Source: Epiperipatus broadwayi
Taxonomy: Eukaryota > Onychophora > Udeonychophora > Euonychophora > Peripatidae
DNA length: 64,000 nt
NCBI GenBank assembly: GCA_028023455.1
Contig: JAQFVV010006270.1
Span: forward strand, 5,050,834 to 5,114,833
Direction: 5' to 3'
Positions 37,085-48,600 of the stretch are shown piece by piece. The first letter of the stretch is position 1. Each line of letters opens with the position of its first letter. The notes under the pieces were generated by a model that was not told where the DNA came from, did no database searches, and saw nothing but the letters and a program-made list of their open reading frames with translations. Position numbers and translations under genes: made by a program.

Positions 37085-37435
37085 ATGTAAATAAGTATTT
37101 ATTTTTTATGCTTATTTGCATATGATAAGTTTCATTTGAGAGTGAAGTTTAGTAAATTCTAGATAATTTCATCGACGTCATTCATTCAGACATCGTAAAC
37201 AGTAATTTAAAGTGAGTGGTCTATCCTCACACTTTCATTTCCAGTACTTAAGATTTGCCCATATATAAGCGTTTGGCTTGGAAAGTATAAGTGGATTCAT
37301 TTTATTCTTTCATAAATACTATATCTTGTGTTGGGAGTGAAAGTATTCATTTATTATTAACACTCGTAAAAAGTGCATGCACAATAGCTTGAAAGGCTGA
37401 TCTTTAATGTATTGCATTTCAATATATAACACATG
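37085..37435 (-). repeat. Family G repeat, single unit
   Basis: It is the reverse complement of the 44-kb unit: tttcatttgagagtgaag, ctatcctcacactttcattt and attattaacactcgtaaaaa are all shared. Confidence 0.8.
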
Positions 37436-37585
37436 GATCCAGACATCCAAAAATCAAATTCATATCTATGTTGTACTCTGAACTTTATCAATATTATTAA
37501 CATGAATTCTTTTTAACATTACTTCATATCACTTTCCATTTCCAAAGGCATATTAAATACAAATAATAACAATAAATATGAGCAA

Positions 37586-37660
37586 ATAATAAAAAGTATA
37601 TAATTAAGTGATTAACTTCAATTTTGAAAGTAATCACTTAATTATATACTTTTTTATTAT
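37586..37660. repeat. Short hairpin repeat, arms 33 bp
   Basis: aaaaagtatataattaagtg is mirrored with one or two mismatches around a 9-bp loop. Confidence 0.85.
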
Positions 37661-37764
37661 CAAGTAATAAAATTGTTGGAAATAATCAAAATAAATCACA
37701 TTTAATAGTAAAAAAGTAGGATAATTAAAAAAAATTGTGTAGATTTATTGAAAATTAAGTAATC

Positions 37765-37885
37765 AAATAGCATCATCTGTGAAGTCTTATGATGTTTGAG
37801 CACTACAATTGGCAGACAGGGGAAGATCATGAACTTTTAGTTCTTGAATATCCTATATCATTAAACCATGCATGAATTGTAAATT
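37765..37885 (-). mobile_element. Second SINE family, diverged copy
   Basis: It has tttgagcactacaattggca and ttaaaccatgcatgaattg in the order of the 10535 copy. Confidence 0.5.
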
Positions 37886-38149
37886 TAATTCTGACAATAA
37901 AAAAAAAATACAATATTATGAGAATACTAAATAACCAAAACATAATATTCAGCAAGAAAAATGAAATATTCCGAAAATTTTAAATGATCAGTAATATAGA
38001 TAATATAGTAATATAGTATAATATAGATAATACAATTTGGAAGACCATAGGTTTTCTAACAGCAAAATATAGCAATCCACTTACAAGTTATTACTAAAGC
38101 TTATTTTCTTATATCTGTGATGAAGTAAAAGATGAAACTAAGATTCCTA

Positions 38150-39500
38150 GTAATAGTTGTTATTAGTCATTCATTAGATTAGAGATTATCCACTTAATAA
38201 ATAATATTTTTATAGGGTACAGAACACTACATCACTTGCACATAAGATAGGCATTGTTTTCTATCTGCTTTTAACACCTTGTGGAGGGGTGTAATCATAA
38301 ACATAGACCAAAGACATGTGAAAAAGATGTATAATCCCCCAGATGTACATTTTATGCTGAACCAGCACTCATCAATTGGCCCAGATCACAATCTCTTACA
38401 CATATCTATATCATATGATCTCCATTTCTTATGCTTACCCATAAAATGTTATTAAAACAGGCAAAACTCTCCATACAGTAGTGCAACTCAGTGCAAGCAA
38501 GAGTAATCAATGGATGCCAGATGGCTTGTACATAAAATCCCTATCTACTGCCTACTCATCCAATATCCCCAGACTAGTTTCTGGCTTGTTTTCAATTTTA
38601 TTCTCATAGTTTTGTAGTTAAGTAGAGATAAAAGGTAGCTGCTGGAGGGTTGCATTAGATCCTAAGATCTAAGTGCAGTGCTCTCAGATTCAAGGCTCCT
38701 CACTGATGAAGGCCCACAGGCCAGAAACTAGTCTGGGGGATATGAATGAGTAGGCACTAGACAGCGATTTTATGCACAAGACTTCTGGCATCCATTGATT
38801 ACTCTGACATGCACTGAGTGGCACTACTGTATGGAGAGTTTTGCTTGTTTTAATAACATATCTTTATCATTGATCAGTATATATAAATAACCAATTACTA
38901 CATTTTAATTGATGTGTTTAACTTACTGCTCTTACAATTTTGACCCGAACCACTTAATAGAAATATATTAATAATTTTTATTAGTTATTCATTTGGTTAG
39001 AGATTATCTACTTAATTAATATTTCTGTAGAATAAATTACACTTTACCGTTCTCACATAAGATAGAAACTGATTTCTATCTACTTTTAACATCTTATGGA
39101 GGAATGTAATCATAAATATATGGCCAAAAAACATGAAAAAGATGTATAATTCTCATACATACTGAATATGGATAAAAACATGAGTAAGAGATTGTGATCT
39201 GGACCAAGTAATGAGTGCTGGTTTAGCATAAAATGCCCATATTGGGAATCATCTTGAAAAAGGTGTATGATTCTCATATATACTGGATATTGATAAAAAT
39301 ATGAGTCCAGAGATTATGATCTGGACCAAGTAATGAGTGCTGCTTTAGCACAAAATGCCCATATTGGTAATCATCTTGTTCACATCTTTGGTCATATGTT
39401 GATGATTATACCCTTCCACAAGGAGTTAAAAGTGATAGAAATTAGTCCCTACTTTGCATGAGAGTGATGTAGAGAAAATAATACTACAGAAAATTATCCA
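38150..39500 (+). repeat. Family H repeats, tandem and inverted, with FB-1 insert
   Basis: Units are seen at 38160-38400 plus 38857-39060, continuing from 39000. Two inverted partial units (about 39140-39370, period near 125 bp, each with gatctggaccaagtaatgag) follow. The terminal ttggtcatatgttgatgatt is the reverse of the unit's start. FB-1 lies at 38414-38856. Confidence 0.7.
38414..38856 (-). mobile_element. FB-1 copy nested in a family H repeat
   Basis: It is flanked by catatctatatca (38401-38413) and catatctttatca (38857-38869). It has both arms and most of the core, and is one of the fullest copies. Confidence 0.85.
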
Positions 39501-40027
39501 TTGAGATTCCTACTATTGTTGTGTTAAATGACTGCATAACCATTTATCCAATATATTTTTTTTGTTGAACATCATTCAAACTGCATCTTATATACTTTTT
39601 TTTTGCATAGTCAAAAGGTTATGTACTTGGTGATAATCTCAAAAGGATACTATCATATAACTATTCTAAGCATGATATTGAAATAGTTTCTAAACTTTTC
39701 TTAATTACTTGCAATTTGTAATATTTAAATGTAAATAATATAAATCATTATGCAGTTCTCCAACCCATCCCCACCCCTTTCATAATAAAGATTTAATTGT
39801 TAATGAAAATAAGAAGTTATTTCTTTGCCATAGAAACAATTAATTAGTAAATCGATTTATAAGAACAGTTTTTTATTGGGTGGTATGAAAGTGGCCTGGA
39901 AGAAAAGACTGAATTTAAATTCATTATTAAGACGTTCAAAACAGTCAATTGATTGCAAATCTATTCATGGAGTAGTTTATATGATTTCTTGCAGTCATCA
40001 TAAAATTTATATGTCAGTATAAATTAA
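39501..40027. other. No gene recognised
   Basis: AT-rich; nothing supported. Confidence 0.5.
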
Positions 40028-40041
40028 GTCTTAATAAAAGA

Positions 40042-40419
40042 TAAAACAGGCAAAACTCACTATACATATTGCCACACACAGTAAGCTAGAGTAATCAATC
40101 GATGCCATAAGGCTTGTGCATAAAATCCCCATCTAGTGCCTACTCATCCAATATCCCCAGACTAGTTTCTGGCTTGTGGCTTTCATCAGTGAGGAGCCTT
40201 GGATCTGAGAGCACTGCACAGACTCATAGTTTTGTAGTTAAGTTGTGATAAAAGGTGACTGATGGAGGGTTGCATTAGATCCTAAGATCTAGGTGCAGTG
40301 CTCTCAGATCCAAGGCTTCTCGTTGACTTGCTGTGTGTGACAATACGTATAGTAAGTTTTGCCTGTTTTAACAACAGTTATACGCAAGCATAAGAGGTGG
40401 TGGTCATGTGATGTTTATT
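40042..40419 (+). mobile_element. FB-1 copy
   Basis: It is flanked by gtcttaataaaaga at 40028-40041 and 40420-40433 (14 bp, exact). It starts acaggcaaaactcac and ends gtcatgtgatgttta. Confidence 0.85.
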
Positions 40420-40433
40420 GTCTTAATAAAAGA

Positions 40434-40977
40434 GTTAAAGTTTATAAAAGTAGAGTTAAACATAGATATCATAACTCAGTTTTGTTTATTTAAGAACTGA
40501 ATAACAGGTCATAAAATATTAGTTGACAATGCAGGTTATCTTTTATGAAAAAAGTGTAAAAGAAGAGTAAAATAAGCTTTGATGATAAAATATTTTGAAT
40601 CTGAGACTATCAATCTCTGAAGACATCCTTTGATGTGAAAGGAAGTTGAGTTTTCAAGGGAATGATGGGAAGGCTATTTTGTTTGATTTGGATACATGGT
40701 ATGTTTAGTTGAATTTCACTTGAAAAGATCTATTTGTTAATAGATGAAACCATGGTTGTGGGAGAATTTTAGTAAAAAGCTGTTTTTGACTAGTATTGTA
40801 ATGTTATATGAATTTCTATTATGTATATATAAAATATATCTTTATTTTCAAAATAAAATGTTCTTATTTAAAAACAAACAAATAAATAATCTTGTTTAGA
40901 TATATGAAGTATTATGAGTTTACCAAGAATGTCTTTTATAATAATATTTATTAAGTGTTTTTTAATAATGATGCTAT
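40434..40977. other. No gene recognised
   Basis: AT-rich; nothing supported. Confidence 0.5.
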
Positions 40978-40989
40978 ATATTACGGCAT

Positions 40990-41410
40990 TAAAACAGGCA
41001 AAACTCTCTATACGTATTGCCACTCAGTGCAAGACAGAGTAATCAATGGATGCCAGAAGGCTTGTGCATAAATTCCTCATCTAATGCTTACTCATCCAAT
41101 ATCCCCAGACTACCTAAGATCTAGGTGCAGTGCTCTCAGATCCAAGGCTCCTCGCTGATGAAGGCTACTAGCCAGAAACTAGTCTAAGATCTAGGTGCAG
41201 TGCTCTCAGATCCAAGGCTCCTCACTGATAAAGGCCACAAGCCAGAAACTAGTCTGGGTATATTGGATGAGTAGGCACTAGATGGAGATTTTATGCACAA
41301 GCCTTCTGGCATCCATTGATTACTCTGGCTTGCACTGAGTGATAATACATATAGAGTTTTGCCTGTTTTAATAACAGGTAAGAGCAAGCATAAGAAATGA
41401 TGATCGTGTG
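40990..41410 (+). mobile_element. FB-1 copy with internal duplication
   Basis: It is flanked by atattacggcat (40978-40989) and atattacagcat (41411-41422). The core segment from aagatctaggtgcagtg to agaaactagtct occurs twice in tandem (about 72 bp, near 41115-41186 and 41187-41258). Confidence 0.8.
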
Positions 41411-42019
41411 ATATTACAGCATGACGGAATCTCCAAAAAACAAATTACAGAATAAAACAAATGAAAAAAAAAATCACGGGTTAACAAAAAACTCGAGCAT
41501 CAAATTAAAATAAAATGAAATAAAGTTTAATAAAACAACCTTAATGCAGCTTTTAATATTGAAATCAATAAACCACAGAAAATTAAAATTCCAAACATAC
41601 AAATGGATATTGCAGCGAAACTTCACAAATGAATCAGTTGCTAATACTTTAACCAACTTTTGGAGAGAAAAAATTAAGACTTTCCAAGACTGGAAAAAAA
41701 ATATCAAACAATAATTTAAAGTTCATGTGGAAAAAATTCAAAAATAACTATCAGCAACAATTATAATCTAAGAATTTTTTAAAAAAAAACTTTTAATGCC
41801 CAAAAATGGAATCTTTGTCATAAATATAATACAGTTGACAACATTTATTCAGATGATACTAAATGCAAGTGGTCAGATGGTTTTTCTATACATTTAATCA
41901 GCATTGCTTTTCATTCCAATTAACTTTGTTCGATGGATTCTAGATAGTAGTGACAAAAGATCCCAGGGCACTTTGCAACTTAGAAATTTTCTTGGAAACC
42001 ATTACATAAATATGTAAAT

Positions 42020-42545
42020 GAAGAACCTTCAGCTCTATACAACATAGAAAATATAAAATAAAAATTGAAAATCATGTGATTAGCATGTAGAATCCTTCTT
42101 TGAAAGACCAACTTAATGTGCATTTAGTAACCAAGGGAAAAGAATCATATGATTGATACATAGGATCCTACTTTCAAAAATCAAAGTAACCACATATAAA
42201 TGAAGAAGAATCTAAGCTCAGTATAATATAAAAAATATAAACTCAGAAAAAAGAATCATGTAATTGGTATGCAAAATCCTTCTTTTAAAGAATAACGTAA
42301 CCAGCTCTTAACAACTAAGAGAAAAGAATCATGTGATTGATATGAAGACTCATATTTTCAAATATTAAAAGTAATCACATATAAGTGAAAAACCTAAGCT
42401 TCATATATTATCGATAATATAAACTAAGAGAAAAGAATTATGATTGATGTGAGGAATTTTCATTCAAAGATCAAGATAATATGCAGTTAGCAAGAGTCAT
42501 GTGATTGATATGTAGAATCTTTCATTCGAAGATCAATGTAATCTG
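42020..42545 (+). repeat. Dimeric tandem repeat, about 183-bp period
   Basis: The motif aatcatgtgattgatatg (with variants) occurs near 42070, 42145, 42253, 42326, 42437 and 42500. The spacing alternates about 75 and 110 bp, giving a two-part unit of about 183 bp. Confidence 0.75.
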
Positions 42546-43676
42546 ATCTTATCACCTAATTATATTGTATACAAACTAATTTACAATCTATACAATTAGG
42601 TAAATAACAGAATGAGTTCATATTTCAAAGTATAAAGATTACCATTAGCTTTTTTTTTTTTAATAGATCAATTCTCCAAAGTGCACCTGAAAAAAATCAG
42701 TAATCCAAAAACCAGGTGTAATCGTGTAGATGTGTATTGCTAAATAATGCCAAAGAATTACTCAGTACTTTCATAAAGTGTTGAGTGAAGATATATATCA
42801 TTGTGATATATAAGATATTGAAATTATTCCAATTGTTAAAATGTCAACAAGTACAGAGCTTTGACACTCCTCGGGAATAAAACAATCTCACCTAAGAATA
42901 GTGGTATATTATATATACCCTAACTTGAGCGAATAGAATACACTTTGTAAACCATTAAAAAAAAAAAAAAAGGTGCAAATGTGATGTCAATAACTAAATA
43001 AGAATCAGACAAAGAAACTTTAAACTCAGAAAAAAGACAAGTTTCATAATATGCAGTATTTGGGTTATGTAGTACAAGCCTACTTTAATTTGATTTATAG
43101 TTCATATATAAATCTAATATTTAATAAAATAGGAAGTGAAGAAGCATCAGGCTCAAAAATTATGCTATAATATTACATGATTGACCATATCAAAAATAAA
43201 ATAACTTTACTAAAATTAACAGCGTATTAATATTCAAATACACGTGATTTTGGACAGTAGTGACATCTATATTCTCCGAATTATCGTTTTTTAGCGATTT
43301 GGCTTTCATTTAAATGGATAACATAACATGCGGGACTCATTTACTTTGCAGAAGCAGATGTGATTAATCAGAAAATATTGATTATATTGCCAATAAAGTT
43401 TTCTTTATCTCGCTACATAACAATATTGGGGGGGGGGGGGATTACTATTGTCAGCGTAATAATTTTTTGGTTTTAAAAAACGAAGTTTTTATAAATCTTA
43501 TTCTCCCCTTTCCGTAATCTATATATTAACTAGCATGATAAAATTAACACGTCAAAAAAAAAAAAAAAACTGATATGATATATATTTGAGTTAACCCTGA
43601 AATATTTAAAATGGAATTTTAAAAAACTATAATTTGCAATAAAAAAAACCGTAAAAATTCTAATACAAGCACTTAC
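42546..43676. other. Kinase-like gene region, no further exon found
   Basis: AT-rich with a run of about 13 G near 43429. No activation-segment exon was recognised. Confidence 0.5.
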
Positions 43677-43782
43677 ATTTATCTTCCAGTGAATGGTAAG
43701 ATGCTCCAGAGAATTGAATACGACTAAAGACAAAATCACTCAGGTAAAGTCTTCCATTAACATCCAACAAAACATTTGTAGG
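43677..43782 (-). CDS. Kinase-like gene, following exon (VIb-VII, SDFV)
   Basis: This 106-bp exon has a tatattcag acceptor and a consensus GTAAGT donor on the minus strand. It starts in phase 0 and leaves one base of the next codon. Joined to the exon at 47702-47896 it gives HGNLK-PTNVLLD, then GRLYLSDFVFSRI. This is the magnesium-binding region of a kinase with DFG replaced by DFV, and the catalytic loop upstream is also altered. The product is probably a pseudokinase domain. The intron before it is 3.9 kb and full of repeats. The next exon should carry the activation segment and APE motif; I did not find it in the window, and the terminal exon candidate at 3272-3398 is in the wrong phase to follow directly. 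Confidence 0.8.
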
Positions 43783-43998
43783 CTGAATATATAAAGAAAT
43801 AATAAATACATAATATAAATATATTGCAAGTTTAAATAATTTTTAAATTTATAAGTGCATGTATGTTTGTGAAAATGTTAATATTGTACTGTCTTTTTAG
43901 GACTTTTTTTTTTTTTTAGATTTATAAATAAAATAAAAAAAGGATTTTTTAAAAAGATATTCACAAAAGTTTTCTAATATCTTAAGTAAATAAGCATT

Positions 43999-44545
43999 TA
44001 TTTTTATAGTGCTATGTTTTATAAATTGTAATACAATAAAGATCAGCCTTTTCAAGCTATTGTGCATGCGCTTTTTTACGAGTGTTAATAATAAATGAAT
44101 ACTTTCATTCCCAACACAAGATATAGTATTTATGAAAGAAAAAAAGAATCCACTTATTCTTTCAAACCCAAATGCTTATATAGGGGCAAATCTTAAGTAC
44201 TGGAAGTGAAAGTGTGAGGATAGACCACTCACTTTAAATTACTGTTTACGATGTCTGAATGAATGACGTCAATGAAATTATCTAGAATTTACTAAACGTC
44301 ACTCTCAAATGAAACTTAAACATATGTAAATAAGCATTTATTTTATAATGCTATGTTTTATAAATTGTAATACATTAAAGATCAGTCTTTTCAAGCTATT
44401 GTGCATGCGCTTTTCACGAGTGTTAATAATAAATGAATACTTTCATTCCCAACACAAGATATAGTATTTATGAAAGACTAAAATGAATCCACTTATTCTT
44501 TCCAACCCAAATGCTTATTTATAAAACATAGCGCTATAAAAATAA
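43999..44545 (+). repeat. Family G repeat, 1.5-unit tandem with inverted ends
   Basis: A unit of about 340 bp (agcattta at 43993 and 44333) repeats one and a half times. The ends are inverted: 43999-44025 (tatttttatagtgctatg) and 44519-44545. A single unit in reverse orientation lies at 37085-37435. Confidence 0.8.
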
Positions 44546-44663
44546 AATAGATTTGTCTTTTATTTTCCACTAGGATGACCACACCAATACACGTGCAGTG
44601 TACATACAATGTGCAGTATTTTTCTAGTTGACCTGGTTAATTTCAATTTTGTCTTTGCATCAG

Positions 44664-44770
44664 GAAATATATACATTTCCAACTTTAGTGAAACCATGAA
44701 CCCTCCAAAACAATGTAAAATCGGTGATGAATGTCATGTCTTTAATGAAGAATGGACAAATATTTCTTTG
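44664..44770 (+). CDS. Candidate plus-strand internal exon
   Basis: A strong acceptor (pyrimidine-rich, ending gcatcag) is followed by 107 open bases and a TTTG/GTAATA donor. The two leading bases complete a codon from the previous exon; the end is phase 0. The peptide contains NPPKQCKIGDECHVFNEEW, with two cysteines six residues apart. No family is recognised. It lies within the 3.9-kb intron of the minus-strand kinase-like gene, just after the family G repeat. It could be an exon of a nested gene, a captured exon or a transposon remnant. Confidence 0.4.
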
Positions 44771-44989
44771 GTAATATAGGGAATAAAAGCAGTGTTTATT
44801 GTATCATGAAAAAAGGTGCGACCCTCCACTAACCTTGGCTTCCACAAAGTGGCCCCGATGCAGCCTTCCACCAACCTCTGTCATCCCCAAGCCAAAACAA
44901 TTGCCCACCCCTGTAGTAGATCAATTTTTCATTGTTGCAACTCCCATCAAAATATGATCACATCTTATAATGGTTTCAGATGTTGCATT

Positions 44990-45400
44990 AGGGACCAGAT
45001 CATGTCAAAAACTGTGTAGGATGATAGTTTCTTACCTTTTTCCTTGTTAGGATTCAATTTATTCCTGAATGTTTTTAAGGGTCTTCTGACCTTGCAATGA
45101 CTAGAATACAATGTTAATACTGTATTTGAAATTGTTAAAAAGCTTTGATATTGCTTTGTATGTTCTTGATGCTTACATATTCAAAAAAGAGATGGTATTA
45201 GTTTTCAGTATCTTTATGACAAAGGCTGCATTGTTCACCAATATTCTTATATTGTCTTCTGTCTTTGTTAAAATGAGGTGCAGGTAAGGATTCTAAGTTT
45301 ATTTTGATAAGAAAATCCCAAATATTTAGCTTCCTACTGTAACCAGAATTTGTTTTTTTCAATCATTTGTTGTTTATAATAGATATTGATTTATTTCCAT
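44990..45400 (-). pseudogene. LINE C-terminal fragment with Cys/His motif
   Basis: On the minus strand the reading KLNIWDFLIKINLESLPAPH, then GEQCSLCHKDTEN and a stop, then YHLFFEY resembles a LINE C-terminus with a CxxC...H motif. The frame is broken on both sides. It lies in the intron of the kinase-like gene. Confidence 0.5.
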
Positions 45401-45848
45401 AATCTGGTCACAAGATTTGAATGATATTAAATTGAGACTGAAGTTATGATTTGTGTGAATCAGCAGGATGAAATATTCCCAGAATTTAAGTAGTGGTGGT
45501 GGTTTGAGTAAGTTTCGATGTTTATATTATGTGTGGGATTAATTTGATACATGAAATTAAAAAGTTTATTGTTTTTTGGTTGGAGTCAATTGAGGGAGAT
45601 AGCTGCTATATGATTTCCCCCAAGTAAAAATATAAAATTTTTGTTATAATGAGAAGGTTAAAAAGTAAGTTTTTGAGTAGTGAGACAGGTACATCTTGGA
45701 GAATAAGTTTATTGAGCTTTAACATTTGTCATAAAGTTTTTGTTGTATTAGGTTTCATATTTTCATATATATATATTGCTTATAACTCTACTTTCGTATA
45801 CACTTCAATGCAAACAAATTTTCTTAAAAAACTTCTTTATTTTCCTTA

Positions 45849-45880
45849 CAGTTTCGACTGTCCAGCAGTCTTCATCAGAG
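45849..45880 (-). ncRNA. Hammerhead-like CUGAUGA/GAAA motif
   Basis: The minus strand reads CTGATGA, a 5-bp stem GACTG...CAGTC closed by CTGGA, then GAAAC. This is the arrangement of the hammerhead core (box 1, stem II, box 2). I could not place a convincing cleavage triplet or stem I, so activity is not claimed. Hammerheads of this kind are known from Penelope-like elements. Confidence 0.4.
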
Positions 45881-46801
45881 CTTTATGCTGAGTTCTTAAA
45901 TAGAAGGGAAATCCAAGAAATAGATTTAATTTTCCAGTTACAATACACAACCCCAAAATCAAAAATAACATAAATGCTTAAAATTTTTGCAACATCTATT
46001 TTTACAGTATTTAATTAATCCTTCAATAAGGATTCTACATAAGTCTTACACAAGTTGTAAAAAATTTTCTCACTTTATTGTCCCTTTCTGGACACTAGTG
46101 TTAATTGCAATATAGATATATACTTGAAATTGTTTAACTTTTAAAATTTAAATAGACTCCAATTACAATACATATATCAAATACAAGTGTGATGTGAATA
46201 TGCACATGCTTACAAGATATATGTATAATGAAATAGGTTAATAGTAAATTTTTACACATTGATAGATAGTCGTGATATAATAGATTTTGAGAAAGGAAAT
46301 TGTTCATAAATTTGGAAAAATTTATTTGATTACATAACCTTCTCAGTGTTGTTAATTCATTTCAGTGTAATAAGTATTGTTTTACTATACATTATAAGGC
46401 ATGATAAGTGATGCAAAAGGGGTCATTTTAATTTTGATTGGTTATTTCATTCTACAATGCAACCATTTTTTAAAAATTACATAATTTGAATATTTTCACA
46501 GGTAATAGATTCAAATGGTCTCCTTTTTTTTTTACAATTTTTTTAAATGTAAGACCTGGCAAAAATTCAGCAGATGGAGAAGATCAGTATATACTAAGAA
46601 GGATGTTGTTAGTTGATGTCAAAGATTGTTTGTTAAAATTTTGATAAAATTACAATTATTTTTTTAGGGTATAGTGACACCAGTGATTATTACTTTTTTA
46701 TATCCATTCATCTACTTATCTTTTTCTTCATAATAATCTTCTATCTGTCCTGCAGAATAATCTAAAAAACATATTACAAACACATACACAATATACACAC
46801 A
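45881..46801. other. Intronic DNA, one weak exon candidate
   Basis: Plus strand 46553-46645 is open and coding-like (ADGEDQYILRRMLLVDVKDC, then TGA) after a T-rich tract. It is too weak to call. Confidence 0.35.
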
Positions 46802-46940
46802 AACCCATCTATCTATCTATCTATCAATCTACCTATCTAGCTAGCTACCTACTTACCTACCTATCTACCTAGATAGCTATCTAGCTACCTACCTATCTAT
46901 CTACCTATCTATATATCCATCTATCTATCTACCTATCTAC

Positions 46941-46988
<48 letters not shown>

Positions 46989-46990
46989 AT
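46802..46990 (+). repeat. (CTAT)n/(CTAC)n compound microsatellite
   Basis: Tetranucleotide units with single-base variants run up to the RTE fragment at 46990. Confidence 0.95.
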
Positions 46991-47225
46991 ACTGACATCA
47001 TTGAAAGAATTAAGAGATTGAAATGGAGTTTTGGGCTGGACATATTGCTAAAAGAGATGATAATAGGTGGACAGTTAAAATCTTAAACTGGATTCCAAGA
47101 GATTGTAAAGGATCTAGAAATAGACCATGTGAGATGGATGGATGAAATAAGAAAGTGTGCTAGGAAAATCAAAGAAAATGAATTGAACTTGATGAGACCT
47201 TCATCCTGCAATGGATCAATAATGG
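46990..47225 (+). mobile_element. RTE-like LINE 3' fragment between microsatellites
   Basis: The plus strand has the RTE C-terminal and tail region (gggctggacatattgctaaa to the gaccttcatcctgcaatgg tip). It is bounded by a (CTAT)n tract on the left and a (TGAT)n/(GATA)n/(GACA)n tract on the right. The right-hand tract may have grown from the element's own short tandem tail. Confidence 0.75.
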
Positions 47226-47228
47226 TTA

Positions 47229-47513
<285 letters not shown>

Positions 47514-47701
47514 TATGCAAAATATTGAAATTCTACAAATTTTCAATATAGCAATATTAAATATTTAGAGTTAATTCCAATGTTTTGTTTTATCATTTAT
47601 TATTTTTCTTGATATACATGTGTACATATTAGTATAGCATTCCTAATTATATGTAAAAAGAAATTAATATGCATTAAATATATTATTTGTAGCATAATTA
47701 C

Positions 47702-47896
47702 TTTAAGATTTCCATGAAATATTGGCCATGGTTGACTATGTAAGAAGTCAATTCCCTCTAACATTTGCTGAATGATCTTCAGTTCAGATAGATTAAGAGG
47801 ATAAATACCATTATGTATTGCATTAACAAATGTAATTAAATTAAATTCACACAAGGGCTGCACTAAATAACCACAGTAATAATCTTCAAAGAAACC
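47702..47896 (-). CDS. Kinase-like gene, internal exon (hinge to catalytic loop)
   Basis: This 195-bp exon is open for 65 codons with both ends in phase 0. On the minus strand it is preceded by a tattttag acceptor and followed by a gtaatt donor. The peptide has the order of a kinase domain: a hinge-like YLVQPLCEFNLITFV, a helix-E stretch IIQQMLEGIDFLHSQ, then HGNLK at the position of HRDLK. The catalytic Asp is Asn, so phosphotransfer is doubtful. The spacing and the LHSQ-x-P-I-x-H wording resemble IRE1/RNase L-type kinase homology domains; that affinity is inference. The next exon (43677-43782) continues it exactly. N-lobe exons should lie at higher coordinates but were not found. An FB-1 copy sits 50 bp upstream in the preceding intron. 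Confidence 0.8.
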
Positions 47897-47946
47897 CTAA
47901 AATAGTAAATAATAAAATATTGAAATTATATAGATGTTTATTTAAG

Positions 47947-48250
47947 CCAAAAAACATCACATGACCACCACTTCTTATGCTTGTGTATAACTGTTGTTAA
48001 AACAGGCAAAACTCACTATACGTATTGCCACACACAGCAAGCTAGAGTAATGAATGGATGCCAGAAGACTTGTGCATAAAATCCCCATCTAGTGCCTACT
48101 CACCCAATATCCCCAGACTAGTTTCTGATGAAGACAACAAGCCAGGAACTAGTCTGGGGATATTGGATGAGTATGCACTAGATGGGGATTTTATGCATAA
48201 GCGTTCTGGCATTCATTGATTACTCTAGCTTGCTGTGTGTGGCAATACTT
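47947..48250 (-). mobile_element. FB-1 copy beside the kinase-like exon
   Basis: It is flanked by atgtttatttaag (47934-47946) and atgtttacttaag (48251-48263). The 5' gagttttgcctg end is missing on the right, so it is 5'-truncated. It lies 50 bp upstream of the exon at 47702-47896. Confidence 0.8.
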
Positions 48251-48479
48251 ATGTTTACTTAAGTAAAATCTACATTTTTAACAAAAAAATATTGGTGCAT
48301 CAATAAAGGAGCAGAATTCTGGAGTTGGGGATTCATGGAAGTGGTCCAATTCTACTTCTTGCATTCAACCTTCTTATGAAATCTCATTCAATGATTATTT
48401 TTTAAATAGTTAATAAACTCTAAATACAAATGATATTATTATAATAAAATTAATCATATAGTAAGGTACTTAAGGATTG

Positions 48480-48600
48480 GGGTCACAATATTCAAACACA
48501 CAAATGGCATGTTGAACACAATAGTTTACCAAATAATCAACCCAAGAATCTTTGTTCTCAAATCTACCACTCAGCTACTGAGCTAAATTACTCACAACAA
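48480..48600 (-). mobile_element. tRNA-like SINE head
   Basis: The minus strand reads tttagctcagtagctgagtg with tagatttgag and ttcttgggttg, a tRNA-like A box and anticodon arm. The B box is poor. Confidence 0.5.

Noticed and set aside
35068-41387. Open frames of 66-68 codons with shared residues at 35068-35274, 35793-35993 and 41184-41387
   Set aside because: They are the same FB-1 segment read in copies of a non-coding repeat, in different orientations, with no common start or stop.
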